The notes under the pieces were generated by a model, which had not been told where the DNA came from, searched no databases, and was given only the letters and a program-made list of their open reading frames with translations. From assembly GCA_026710945.1 (NCBI GenBank), contig JAPOQA010000070.1:1-64000 (forward strand): a stretch of DNA of 64,000 bases, read 5' to 3'. This stretch comes from Chloroflexota bacterium. GTDB taxonomy: Bacteria > Chloroflexota > UBA11872 > VXOZ01. Below, piece after piece: positions 8,255 through 15,127 of this stretch (positions are counted from its first letter, which is position 1; the number at the start of each line of letters is the position of its first letter). A program made the position numbers and the translations under genes.

Positions 8255-9526
8255 ATGCTAGGCAAGCAGAATGAGCCTGCAATCCTTGGCGGCCCGCAGG
8301 TAGTAGGCGAGAGTGCCGTGCAGCCGTGGCCGCAGGTGGCGGAGGCGGACAAAGCCGCGGTGATGGGTGTGCTGGAGCGGGGTGTGCTGTGGGGTGCGGC
8401 GGCGCCGGAAGCCATGGCGTTGCAGGAGGAGTGGGCGGCGTACGTAGGCGCGCGGCACTGCCTGGTGACGAACAGCGGCACGGCGGCATTGCACATGGCC
8501 GTGGCCGCGGCGGGTGTGCAGCCGGGCGACGAGGTCATCACCACGCCCATGTCGTGGTCGTCTACGGCGACCAGCATCTTGCACCACAACGCGATCCCGG
8601 TCTTTGCCGACATCGATCCGGCAACTTACACGCTGGACCCCAAGCATGTCGAGGCCAAGATCACGCCGCGCACCCGCGCCATTCTGCCGGTGCACCTCTA
8701 CGGCCTGCCGGCCGACATGGACGGCATCATGGCGGTGGCGGCGAAGCATGGGTTGAAGGTGATCGAGGACTGTTGCCAGGCGCAGGCGGCGACGTACAAC
8801 GGGCAATCGGTCGGTACGCTCGGTCACATCGGCGCGTTCAGCTTCAACGGCAATAAGAACCTGCCCGGCGGGGAAGGCGGCGCGCTGGTCACCGACGACG
8901 AGGAAGCGTGGGACATGGCGGCGCGGGTGCAGCAGTTCGGCGAGCGGCGGCGCTCGGACGGCGAACGCGAGTACAACGTCTACGGCATGGGTTGGATGTA
9001 TCGCGGCACCGAAATGACCAACGCCTTCATCCGCTCGCAACTGACGCGCATTGACGAGACAACGGCGCACATCCAGGCGAACGCCAGCTATCTAAACGAG
9101 CATCTGGCAAACATCCCTGGACTCCGATTGCCGCACGTGCCCCCTAATCGCACCCACGTTTACTTCCGCTATGTGGCGGAGTTCGCGCCGGAGGAGGCGG
9201 GACTGGATGTCGAAGCGGGAACTGCGAGCGAGAAAGTGCGGGAGGCGCTGCGCGCGGAAGGCGTCGGCCTTGGGCGTGCGGAGTTCTTGTTGCCGCGCAT
9301 GACGCTCTTTCAGGAGCAGGAAGGCTACGGCCGCGGCTGCCCCTGGACGTGCTGCTACGACGGCTCGATAGAATATCGCCCGGAAGACTATCCGCATGCA
9401 TCCAACGCGGTGGATAGAGTGATTCCGCTTATGGGCCTGACCCCGCCTAACGATGAAACACTCATGGCGGGGTACGTACGAGCGTTCGAGAAGGTGTTTG
9501 GTCAGCTAGAGCGGGTCGTTGCGTGA
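8255..9526 (+). CDS. DegT/DnrJ/EryC1/StrS family aminotransferase
   Basis: A 423-residue PLP-dependent fold type I aminotransferase, within the normal range. The PLP lysine is K201 in FNGNKNLPGGEGG. Other family blocks are TNSGTAALHM (cofactor phosphate), PMSWSSTATSI, HLYGLPADMDGI and VIEDCCQAQAAT (Asp for the pyridine nitrogen). AAGGAG (8242-8247) lies seven bases before ATG 8255, which is better than the in-frame GTG at 8240. Relatives usually make amino sugars on nucleotide-sugars or act on scyllo-inosose-like ketocyclitols. The neighbouring Gfo/Idh/MocA dehydrogenases are common partners, which suggests sugar or cyclitol conversion. The precise substrate is unknown. Confidence 0.88.
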   Translation: MLGKQNEPAILGGPQVVGESAVQPWPQVAEADKAAVMGVLERGVLWGAAAPEAMALQEEWAAYVGARHCLVTNSGTAALHMAVAAAGVQPGDEVITTPMSWSSTATSILHHNAIPVFADIDPATYTLDPKHVEAKITPRTRAILPVHLYGLPADMDGIMAVAAKHGLKVIEDCCQAQAATYNGQSVGTLGHIGAFSFNGNKNLPGGEGGALVTDDEEAWDMAARVQQFGERRRSDGEREYNVYGMGWMYRGTEMTNAFIRSQLTRIDETTAHIQANASYLNEHLANIPGLRLPHVPPNRTHVYFRYVAEFAPEEAGLDVEAGTASEKVREALRAEGVGLGRAEFLLPRMTLFQEQEGYGRGCPWTCCYDGSIEYRPEDYPHASNAVDRVIPLMGLTPPNDETLMAGYVRAFEKVFGQLERVVA

Positions 9527-9557
9527 GCACAGGTGGCATGCAAGCGTCCGCTGAAGA

Positions 9558-9584
9558 GTGCTTCGACAGGCTCAGCACGAACGG
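9558..9584. repeat. dispersed repeat, family A
   Basis: GTGCTTCGACAGGCTCAGCA continues CGAACGG. GTGCT/AGCAC pair around TCGACAGGCTC. It lies in the convergent gap between the DegT gene and a minus-strand oxidoreductase. Confidence 0.65.
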
Positions 9585-9616
9585 ATAGCCGGTCTGGACC
9601 CGCTCTGACTTGGGAT

Positions 9617-9657
9617 GTGCTTCGACAAGGGCTTCGCGCAGCCCTCAGCACGAACGG
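9617..9657. repeat. dispersed repeat, family A with 14-base central insertion
   Basis: GTGCTTCGACAAGGGCTTCG continues CGCAGCCCTCAGCACGAACGG. It is the same element as 9558-9584 but with an internal mini-hairpin (GGGCT..AGCCC) inserted in the loop. The two copies stand 33 bases apart in direct orientation. Confidence 0.6.
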
Positions 9658-9732
9658 TAAGTGGTCCGCTGGTAGCTTGGAACACCTGACGATCCGCCTG
9701 ATGGACGAGAAGCAAAGAAGACCCCGTGAACG

Positions 9733-10743
9733 CTACGTGCCCGTTGCCAGGTTGACTGGCTTGCCGCTGGCGGCTGACCGCTGTGCCGCATCCACCACGC
9801 GCACTGCTTCATAGGCGTGCACTAGCTTTACCGCCGGTTCTTTGCCAGTGCGCACGCAGTCTACGAAGTGCTTGACCTCGTGGAAGATAGCGCCCACGTA
9901 GTTCTCGTCCAGCGTCGGGCCGTACCACGTGTCGTGGGTCTCGACCTGCTCTTGGCCTATCGTCATGCTCGTGGCGGGGGCGCAATCTATACGGATCATC
10001 CCCTCGGTACCGACGGCGTCGAGGCGCGCGTCCAGCGCCCGATACGTCTGACCGGGCAAGGTCCAGGCATGCTCGAAGCTGGCAACGGCGCCGGAGGCGA
10101 ATTTTACGAGCGTAAAGACCGCGTCATCGATGCCGAGTTTTGTCGCCAGCACCTGGTGCGACTCCGCGGTTACGCGCACCACCGGCTCGTCCACCATCGA
10201 GAGCACGTATTCGATGTCGTGAATGCCCAAGAACTGCAACACCGTGGTGTTGCCCTCGAACTTCTCGGCGCTGGTGATGGGATTATTGCGGCGGGCGAAG
10301 ACGTGAATGATGTCGCCGATTGCGCCGCGCCGGTAGTCTTCCAAAGGCATGGCGTAGCGGGGGTCGAAGTGGAGCGTGTGCCCCACCAGCAGCGTGATGC
10401 CGGTGCGCTCCACTGCGGCGACCATGTCGTCTGCATCGGCAACGTCAATGGCCAAAGGCTTTTCAAGCAATATGTGCTTGCCAGCCTCCGCTGCCGCAAT
10501 CACGGCGTCACGGTGGTCCCAGTCCGGCAGGCAGATGCTCACCGCCTGAATGTCGTCACGCGCAAGCAAGTCGTGCCAGTCGGTGTGGACGGCTGCGCCG
10601 GCCGGATCGGCGGCTGCGTGGGCGGCTTGCGCATTCAGGTCTGCTACCGCACGCAGCTCCACCTCGGGAAGTTGCCGGTAGACGTTGGCGTGCCGCTGCC
10701 CCATCTGTCCGGCGGCAATGACGCCGATGCCGATCTGGTTCAT
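9733..10743 (-). CDS. Gfo/Idh/MocA family oxidoreductase
   Basis: A 336-residue NAD(P)-dependent dehydrogenase. The N-terminal Rossmann fold starts IGVIAAGQMGQRHANVY, a GxxxAGxMG variant of the dinucleotide loop. The family signature KHILLEKPLA gives the catalytic lysine of the EKP motif. The C-terminal alpha/beta domain contains FLGIHDIEYVLSMV with the His expected near the substrate. I chose ATG 10743 over ATG 10758 because GGAG sits at a workable distance before the former. It is the last of a minus-strand series of related oxidoreductases (9733-14457), each sharing recognisable blocks but with low identity, so the series likely arose by divergence rather than recent duplication. Substrate unknown; a sugar or inositol derivative is plausible. 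Confidence 0.87.
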   Translation of the reverse strand: MNQIGIGVIAAGQMGQRHANVYRQLPEVELRAVADLNAQAAHAAADPAGAAVHTDWHDLLARDDIQAVSICLPDWDHRDAVIAAAEAGKHILLEKPLAIDVADADDMVAAVERTGITLLVGHTLHFDPRYAMPLEDYRRGAIGDIIHVFARRNNPITSAEKFEGNTTVLQFLGIHDIEYVLSMVDEPVVRVTAESHQVLATKLGIDDAVFTLVKFASGAVASFEHAWTLPGQTYRALDARLDAVGTEGMIRIDCAPATSMTIGQEQVETHDTWYGPTLDENYVGAIFHEVKHFVDCVRTGKEPAVKLVHAYEAVRVVDAAQRSAASGKPVNLATGT

Positions 10744-10970
10744 TTCCCCGTTCTCCATTTAGTAGACCTCGGTATCGGTGTGTGTGGCAGGTATTGTGAA
10801 GCTATGCTAAACTGGTGGAAATCGGCTTGATTGCGGCATCTTCCCCTTACCCCGGCCGTCTCCCCAGGAAGAGCGAGTGTCCTTGCAACGCTGACCAAGA
10901 CTGTGCAGTGGGTTCCTCAAGGAGTGTGTGCAATCTCGGGCAATCTCTCGGGGGCCGGCTGGTTACTTTC

Positions 10971-12002
10971 CTATATATGCTCCGCGATCAGGTCGGCCGG
11001 TCGCACCGGCTGGCCGGTGAGGATCGAGCGTTCGGCAGCTTCTATCATGGCGACTACGGCCAGGCCGTCCCGTGCCGGTATCGCCGGTTCGCCGCCGTCC
11101 AGCACGCAGTCCACCATGTTGCGCATGGAATTGCCCCAGGAGTGGTCAGTCTTGAAGTACGACCACATCTTGGGCCGTATCGTCAGTTGGCGGGACTCGG
11201 TATCCAAGGTGAAACCGCGATTCGAGCGATCAAGGGTAACCTTGCCCTTCGTCCCATACAGGGAGAGGTATTGTTCGACGATAGCAGGGTACCCTTCCGG
11301 CACAATCCAGGAAGTCTCAAAGGTGATTGTGCAATTCTCGAATTCCACCATGGCCTGCACGAAGTCATAGGCATCCACGCCCTTCTCAGGCAGCAGGCGC
11401 TTTTCGCCGCGGGCATAGACGCTGACCGCTTCTTGGCCGATGACCCAGCGCATGTAGTCCATGGTGTGAGGGAAGAGGAACCAGTGGGGTCCGGACTGAC
11501 TGCCCCACGAAAGCATCTGCGTGGGCACCCATATCGTGTCGGAGAGGCGCGAGAAGCCAAAAACCGGCTCGCCAATCTCGCCGCTTTGCACACAATCGCG
11601 CAGTTCTTGAATGTCGTTTACCCAGCGATTGCCAAGGCTCACGCTGAACAAGCGATTGTTGCGTTCGGCGGCTTGTACCATTGCCACGGCGTCGGCGACG
11701 GTGGTGGCCAGCGGCTTCTCGACGAGCACGTGCTTGCCGGCTTCCAGCATGGTAACGACCGCGTCGCGGTGGGCGAAATCGGGTGTAGCCACGCTTACGA
11801 GCGCTGCGTCTGAGGCTGCAATTGCCTCTAAGTTGGGGGCAACCTGGCAATCCAGGCGTTCTGCCACAGCCTGTGCGCGCTCGGGATTGGCGTCGTAAAC
11901 TTGCGAGAGATTCGACCGTTCATACGCGGCATAGACGTCGGCGTGCTGCTCCCCAATGAGTCCAACACCGACAACAGCGGTATTCAGGCGGTCACCCACC
12001 AT
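10971..12002 (-). CDS. Gfo/Idh/MocA family oxidoreductase
   Basis: A 343-residue protein with a typical Rossmann start (AVVGVGLIGEQHADVY), TPDFAHRDAV, and the KHVLVEKPLAT signature. The C-terminal domain has WVNDIQELRD and HTMDYMRWVIG. AAGGGG lies six bases before ATG 12002, so I prefer it to ATG 12008, which would leave no spacing. A 227-base gap separates it from the next oxidoreductase downstream, and a small lipoprotein gene lies 20 bases upstream, so it may be cotranscribed with that gene. NAD(P)-linked oxidation or reduction of a sugar-like compound is the expected activity. The substrate cannot be read from sequence. Confidence 0.87.
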   Translation of the reverse strand: MVGDRLNTAVVGVGLIGEQHADVYAAYERSNLSQVYDANPERAQAVAERLDCQVAPNLEAIAASDAALVSVATPDFAHRDAVVTMLEAGKHVLVEKPLATTVADAVAMVQAAERNNRLFSVSLGNRWVNDIQELRDCVQSGEIGEPVFGFSRLSDTIWVPTQMLSWGSQSGPHWFLFPHTMDYMRWVIGQEAVSVYARGEKRLLPEKGVDAYDFVQAMVEFENCTITFETSWIVPEGYPAIVEQYLSLYGTKGKVTLDRSNRGFTLDTESRQLTIRPKMWSYFKTDHSWGNSMRNMVDCVLDGGEPAIPARDGLAVVAMIEAAERSILTGQPVRPADLIAEHI

Positions 12003-12022
12003 GGCCATCCCCTTAGGCGACG

Positions 12023-12403
12023 CTACCTAACCTCGAATTCCTCAGTCCACGAAATCTCGCCTTCAGCAGCCACTGCCGTCACCACAATAGTGTACGTGCC
12101 GGGCTCAAGCGTTTCGGGCACGGTCCAGGTCCACCGCACATAACCGTCATCTCCCGCCATCTTGGATGTGAACTCCTCGATGGCTATGGTCTCCTCACCG
12201 CGCATCAGCGCAGGGGTGAGCTCGCTACCTTCTTTAGAAGCCGCGTGAAGAATTGCTTCTTTCCCACGGTGAACGATCTCGGAATACGTGAGGATGCGTA
12301 AGGGGATGAACTGCGCTTCTTCAGGCGGCGCTTCCCCAATGCCAAGCCTACAGGCGCTTAGAAGCGTGCCGCCAGCGACTACCAAGAAAAGACGTCTTCG
12401 CAT
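12023..12403 (-). CDS. small putative lipoprotein, unknown function
   Basis: 126 residues. The N-terminus MRRRLFLVVAGGTLLSAC is a short lipoprotein signal peptide with lipobox LSAC, so it is probably anchored outside the membrane. The C-terminal half (YVRWTWTVPETLEPGTYT then IVVTAV and SWTEEFEV) resembles an immunoglobulin-like or FixH-like beta-sandwich strand pattern, but I cannot assign a family. It stands between two oxidoreductase genes on the same strand, 20 bases from the downstream one. No homologue is recognised and the function is unknown. Confidence 0.65.
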   Translation of the reverse strand: MRRRLFLVVAGGTLLSACRLGIGEAPPEEAQFIPLRILTYSEIVHRGKEAILHAASKEGSELTPALMRGEETIAIEEFTSKMAGDDGYVRWTWTVPETLEPGTYTIVVTAVAAEGEISWTEEFEVR

Positions 12404-12492
12404 TACTTTCCTCCACTCAACGGAGCGATATTCATAGGTTCTCTATCACAATGACTACGTCTCCTAACCTTCGCGCAGCAGACCTCACCGTC

Positions 12493-12537
12493 CTTAGCCG
12501 CACCAGCGTCAGCCGCATCGGCATCAGCCGCATTGGC
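12493..12537. repeat. three tandem 15-bp units across an oxidoreductase stop codon
   Basis: CTTAGCCGCACCAGC, GTCAGCCGCATCGGC and ATCAGCCGCATTGGC are contiguous (12493-12507, 12508-12522, 12523-12537). The last unit covers the stop codon of the minus-strand gene at 12524. The length is a multiple of three, so slippage would keep frame. Confidence 0.75.
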
Positions 12538-13564
12538 GTGAGCCAATACGAATTGGTCGTCCTTCTTCAATGGACTGATATGCAGCGAGGATGGCTTCCA
12601 CCCCGGCGCGACCGTCTTCCCCTGTGACCAATGGAGAGCGTCCAGCGATAATTGCTTCGCAAAAATCCTTAAGCAAATAGTAATTCATTGACTCTGATGT
12701 ATCAATCGACGAGACAGAACCACTCTTCGCTTCAGTGCGCACCAGGGCTTGTCCCGTGATTTCAATTTCGATCATGCCCCTGGTTCCGAGCAGGCGAAGA
12801 TAGACGTTGCCCCACTTGGACCAGTTTTCCGGTCGATTCCATGAGGGGTCGGTGGAGGCCAGGATACCGCCTTCAAACGTCTCGACGAGGATTGCGACGT
12901 CATCCACGGCAATGTGCGGCCGCTTCAGCGTGTCTCCCTCGGCGTACACCTCCACAATTTCTTTACCCGTAAACCACCGCATCAGGTCGGTGACGTGTAC
13001 GATATGGTCGCGAATCGTGCCGCCGCCGGAGCGTTGCGGATCGATGAACCACCCTTCTGTAAACGGCCTGAGATGGTTCGTGCCGTGCATGGCGAGGATA
13101 TCGCCAATCTCCCCGTTTTCCACGCGCTGCTTGGCCTGCCACGCGACGGGCGCAAAGCGACAGGGGTAGGCGGTGGCCAAGTGCACACCGGCATCGCGGC
13201 AGGCGGCAATCATCGCGTCTGCTTCTTCCAGCGTGATGCAGAGCGGCTTCTCGCAGAGGACGTGCTTGCCGGCTTGCGCTGCATCGATGGTCATCTGCGC
13301 GTGGTCGGCGTTGGCAGAGCAGATCGAGACTGCTTCCACCTCGTCGAGCTCCAAGAGTTCGTGATAGTCGGAAAAGACTTTTACATCCGGCGCTGCCGGA
13401 TGGGCGGCGAGCATAGCATGCATGCTATTGAGCTGTTCGGGCACGGCATCGGCTGCGGCAACGAGATTTGCCGAAGGTAGTTCGAGCATGGCAGAAACGT
13501 ACCCGTTCTGATGGCCGTGGTCGAACGAAATGACGCCAATATTCAACGCGCGCGTTGCACTCAT
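12524..13564 (-). CDS. Gfo/Idh/MocA family oxidoreductase, atypical nucleotide loop
   Basis: A 346-residue member of the Gfo/Idh/MocA family. The EKP signature is clear (KHVLCEKPLCITLEEADAM), followed by YPCRFAP and a C-terminal domain with DHIVHVTDLMRWF and a GTRGMIEIE strand. The N-terminal loop reads IGVISFDHGHQNGY, so the usual GxGxxG is replaced. A different cofactor-binding geometry or strong substrate specialisation is possible. The start ATG overlaps the stop of the upstream gene by ATGA (13561-13564), which indicates translational coupling. The C-terminus ends within a tandem 15-bp repeat. Confidence 0.85.
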   Translation of the reverse strand: MSATRALNIGVISFDHGHQNGYVSAMLELPSANLVAAADAVPEQLNSMHAMLAAHPAAPDVKVFSDYHELLELDEVEAVSICSANADHAQMTIDAAQAGKHVLCEKPLCITLEEADAMIAACRDAGVHLATAYPCRFAPVAWQAKQRVENGEIGDILAMHGTNHLRPFTEGWFIDPQRSGGGTIRDHIVHVTDLMRWFTGKEIVEVYAEGDTLKRPHIAVDDVAILVETFEGGILASTDPSWNRPENWSKWGNVYLRLLGTRGMIEIEITGQALVRTEAKSGSVSSIDTSESMNYYLLKDFCEAIIAGRSPLVTGEDGRAGVEAILAAYQSIEEGRPIRIGSRQCG

Positions 13565-14457
13565 ATCGTCACTGCTTCATTTCTATCAATGCTCTCCATG
13601 GCTGCCCAGAAAGCGCGCAGCGCAGGCAAGGCATCAGGAAGGCTTGAGAGCTCCGCTTCTTCTGCTTGCCATGACTGCACGTAGGCGGCGGCCATTTTCT
13701 CATATGGCGTGCGGTGGTATGCCTCCGTGAGCGACACTCCGCCCTCGGACGCCATCCAGAAGCTCCGGGCATTGGAGTCGTATTCCACCATGCCATCGCG
13801 TCCGGTGACTTCGATTACTTCTTTGCTGTAGCTGCTGGGGTAGGCGGCGCTCATCTCGCCGTAAAGAATGGCACGGTTTGCATAGCGGCCGTTGCAGAAC
13901 ACGGTGTCGGTGTTCGCTGACTTCAGCGCGGCTGCTCTTGCATAGATTCTCTGCAAGGGGCCTCCCAACAATTCGAGTGATTCCATTAGGTGAAAAAGGC
14001 TCTGCTGCCACACCTGGGTAGGGGGAAATACACGGATGGCGCGCACGGTGATGATGTCACCGATTCCCGATTTTGCGGACTGAGCGGCGGTCTCGTACTT
14101 GTGGGTAAAGTGCACCGGCAGTGCGACGCGTACAGAGCCGCCGGCTGCTGCGAGAATAGCCTCTGCATTCGTATATGAATCGCCAAAAGGCGGATGGATG
14201 ATTGCCTGCCTGCCGCTTTCCAAGGCGCGGCGCAAGTTAATGGCTCTTGAGGTGACGTCACCGGCAATGTCCGCGAGCCCCTCGCTATGGCTCGGCCACT
14301 CATGTGCAACGGGAACGCCGAGAAACGTATTCCGACTGTCGCTGGTGCTATCGGGCTTGAGAATCGCTATAGCCTCCGGCGGCAGCAGGCGTTTGTACGC
14401 TTCCACACGTTCAGCGAGATTGTCCGCGCCCACGAGGATTACAGAGTCATTGCGCAT
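13561..14457 (-). CDS. divergent Gfo/Idh/MocA-like protein
   Basis: A 298-residue protein that is shorter than its neighbours. The N-terminus VILVGADNLAERVEAY has no GxGxxG, and the position of the EKP signature reads RQAIIHPPFGDSYTNAE, so the catalytic lysine motif is missing. The rest still follows the family layout: RVALPVHFTHKYETA, a variable linker, VIEVTGRDGMVEYDSNA and a C-terminal helix. It could be a non-catalytic partner subunit of the oxidoreductase encoded next to it, with which it shares a 4-base ATGA overlap. A cofactor-less enzyme or a pseudo-enzyme are alternatives. The frame is open throughout, so it is not a simple pseudogene. Confidence 0.6.
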   Translation of the reverse strand: MRNDSVILVGADNLAERVEAYKRLLPPEAIAILKPDSTSDSRNTFLGVPVAHEWPSHSEGLADIAGDVTSRAINLRRALESGRQAIIHPPFGDSYTNAEAILAAAGGSVRVALPVHFTHKYETAAQSAKSGIGDIITVRAIRVFPPTQVWQQSLFHLMESLELLGGPLQRIYARAAALKSANTDTVFCNGRYANRAILYGEMSAAYPSSYSKEVIEVTGRDGMVEYDSNARSFWMASEGGVSLTEAYHRTPYEKMAAAYVQSWQAEEAELSSLPDALPALRAFWAAMESIDRNEAVTI

Positions 14458-14475
14458 AGTTTGTTTCTTCTTGGC

Positions 14476-14498
14476 CTGGATTCCGGACTTCGCCGGAA
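14476..14498. repeat. dispersed repeat, family C (degenerate)
   Basis: CTGGATTCCGG-ACTT-CGCCGGAA is a TTCCGG/CCGGAA hairpin related to the copy at 5834-5861. It lies between the divergent oxidoreductase gene and the Nudix gene. Confidence 0.5.
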
Positions 14499-14521
14499 AA
14501 ACTGGTACGTGCCAGCAAACG

Positions 14522-15115
14522 TCATGTTGGCAGCCAGCCGCGTTGGGCGGCGCACAAGACGCTCACCGTCAGTGCTGCCTCCGGCTGCTTGCCGTCGAGA
14601 ACTTGCTGCAAGAGGTCCCTTGCGGGCACGAGCTCAACCTGCATGATCTCGAACTCATCACGCTTTGGTGCATGATAGTCAAGTTCGGTTGCGAAGTAAA
14701 GACGCATCGTGAGCGGCAGCAATGGTGCGCTGGGATGATACAGACCTAACGGTCTAATCTCTCTTGCCCGGTACCCCGTCTCCTCCTCCAACTCTCGCAG
14801 TGCGCCGGATGGGGGGTCTTCACCGGGATCGAGCGCGCCTGCAGGCACCTCGAGCGTGGTGCTACGCAACGGGTGGCGGTATTGCCGCACCAGCACGGCT
14901 TCGCCAGCGTCGGTAAGCGCCAAGATGGCAACCGCATCGCGGCGAATGTCCAGGTACGTGTAGAGCATGCGCCTGCCGTCAAGCTCCGCTTCCAGCACGT
15001 CTTCCCGCACCGGGAAGCGTCCACTGTAGGCCACTTTCGATTCAATTACCTTCCAACCCAGCGGCGGATCGGCGTCGTCGCCTGGACTATTACCCACGAT
15101 TATTCCTACTTCCAA
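14522..15115 (-). CDS. Nudix hydrolase, ADP-ribose pyrophosphatase type
   Basis: A 197-residue Nudix hydrolase. The Nudix box is complete: G at GALDPGEDPPSGALRELEEE with TGY after it (GX5EX7REXXEEXGX), which supplies the Mg2+-binding glutamates. The preceding VRQYRHPLRSTTLEVPAGA block is typical of the ADP-ribose pyrophosphatase group, which splits ADP-ribose into AMP and ribose 5-phosphate. The protein has the usual length of that group. The start ATG is 13 bases after the stop of recQ on the same strand, so the two genes may be cotranscribed. It is followed by the oxidoreductase series. Confidence 0.88.
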   Translation of the reverse strand: MEVGIIVGNSPGDDADPPLGWKVIESKVAYSGRFPVREDVLEAELDGRRMLYTYLDIRRDAVAILALTDAGEAVLVRQYRHPLRSTTLEVPAGALDPGEDPPSGALRELEEETGYRAREIRPLGLYHPSAPLLPLTMRLYFATELDYHAPKRDEFEIMQVELVPARDLLQQVLDGKQPEAALTVSVLCAAQRGWLPT

Positions 15116-15127
15116 AGGGGCTAATTA

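Noticed and set aside
8255-9526. Nucleotide-sugar O-antigen cluster
   Set aside because: There is a DegT protein but no glycosyltransferase, epimerase or flippase near it, so a surface-glycan locus is not supported.
10815-11813. Long plus-strand open frame antisense to an oxidoreductase
   Set aside because: It is the mirror of a clear minus-strand Gfo/Idh/MocA gene with family motifs; the plus-strand product resembles nothing and has no ribosome site.
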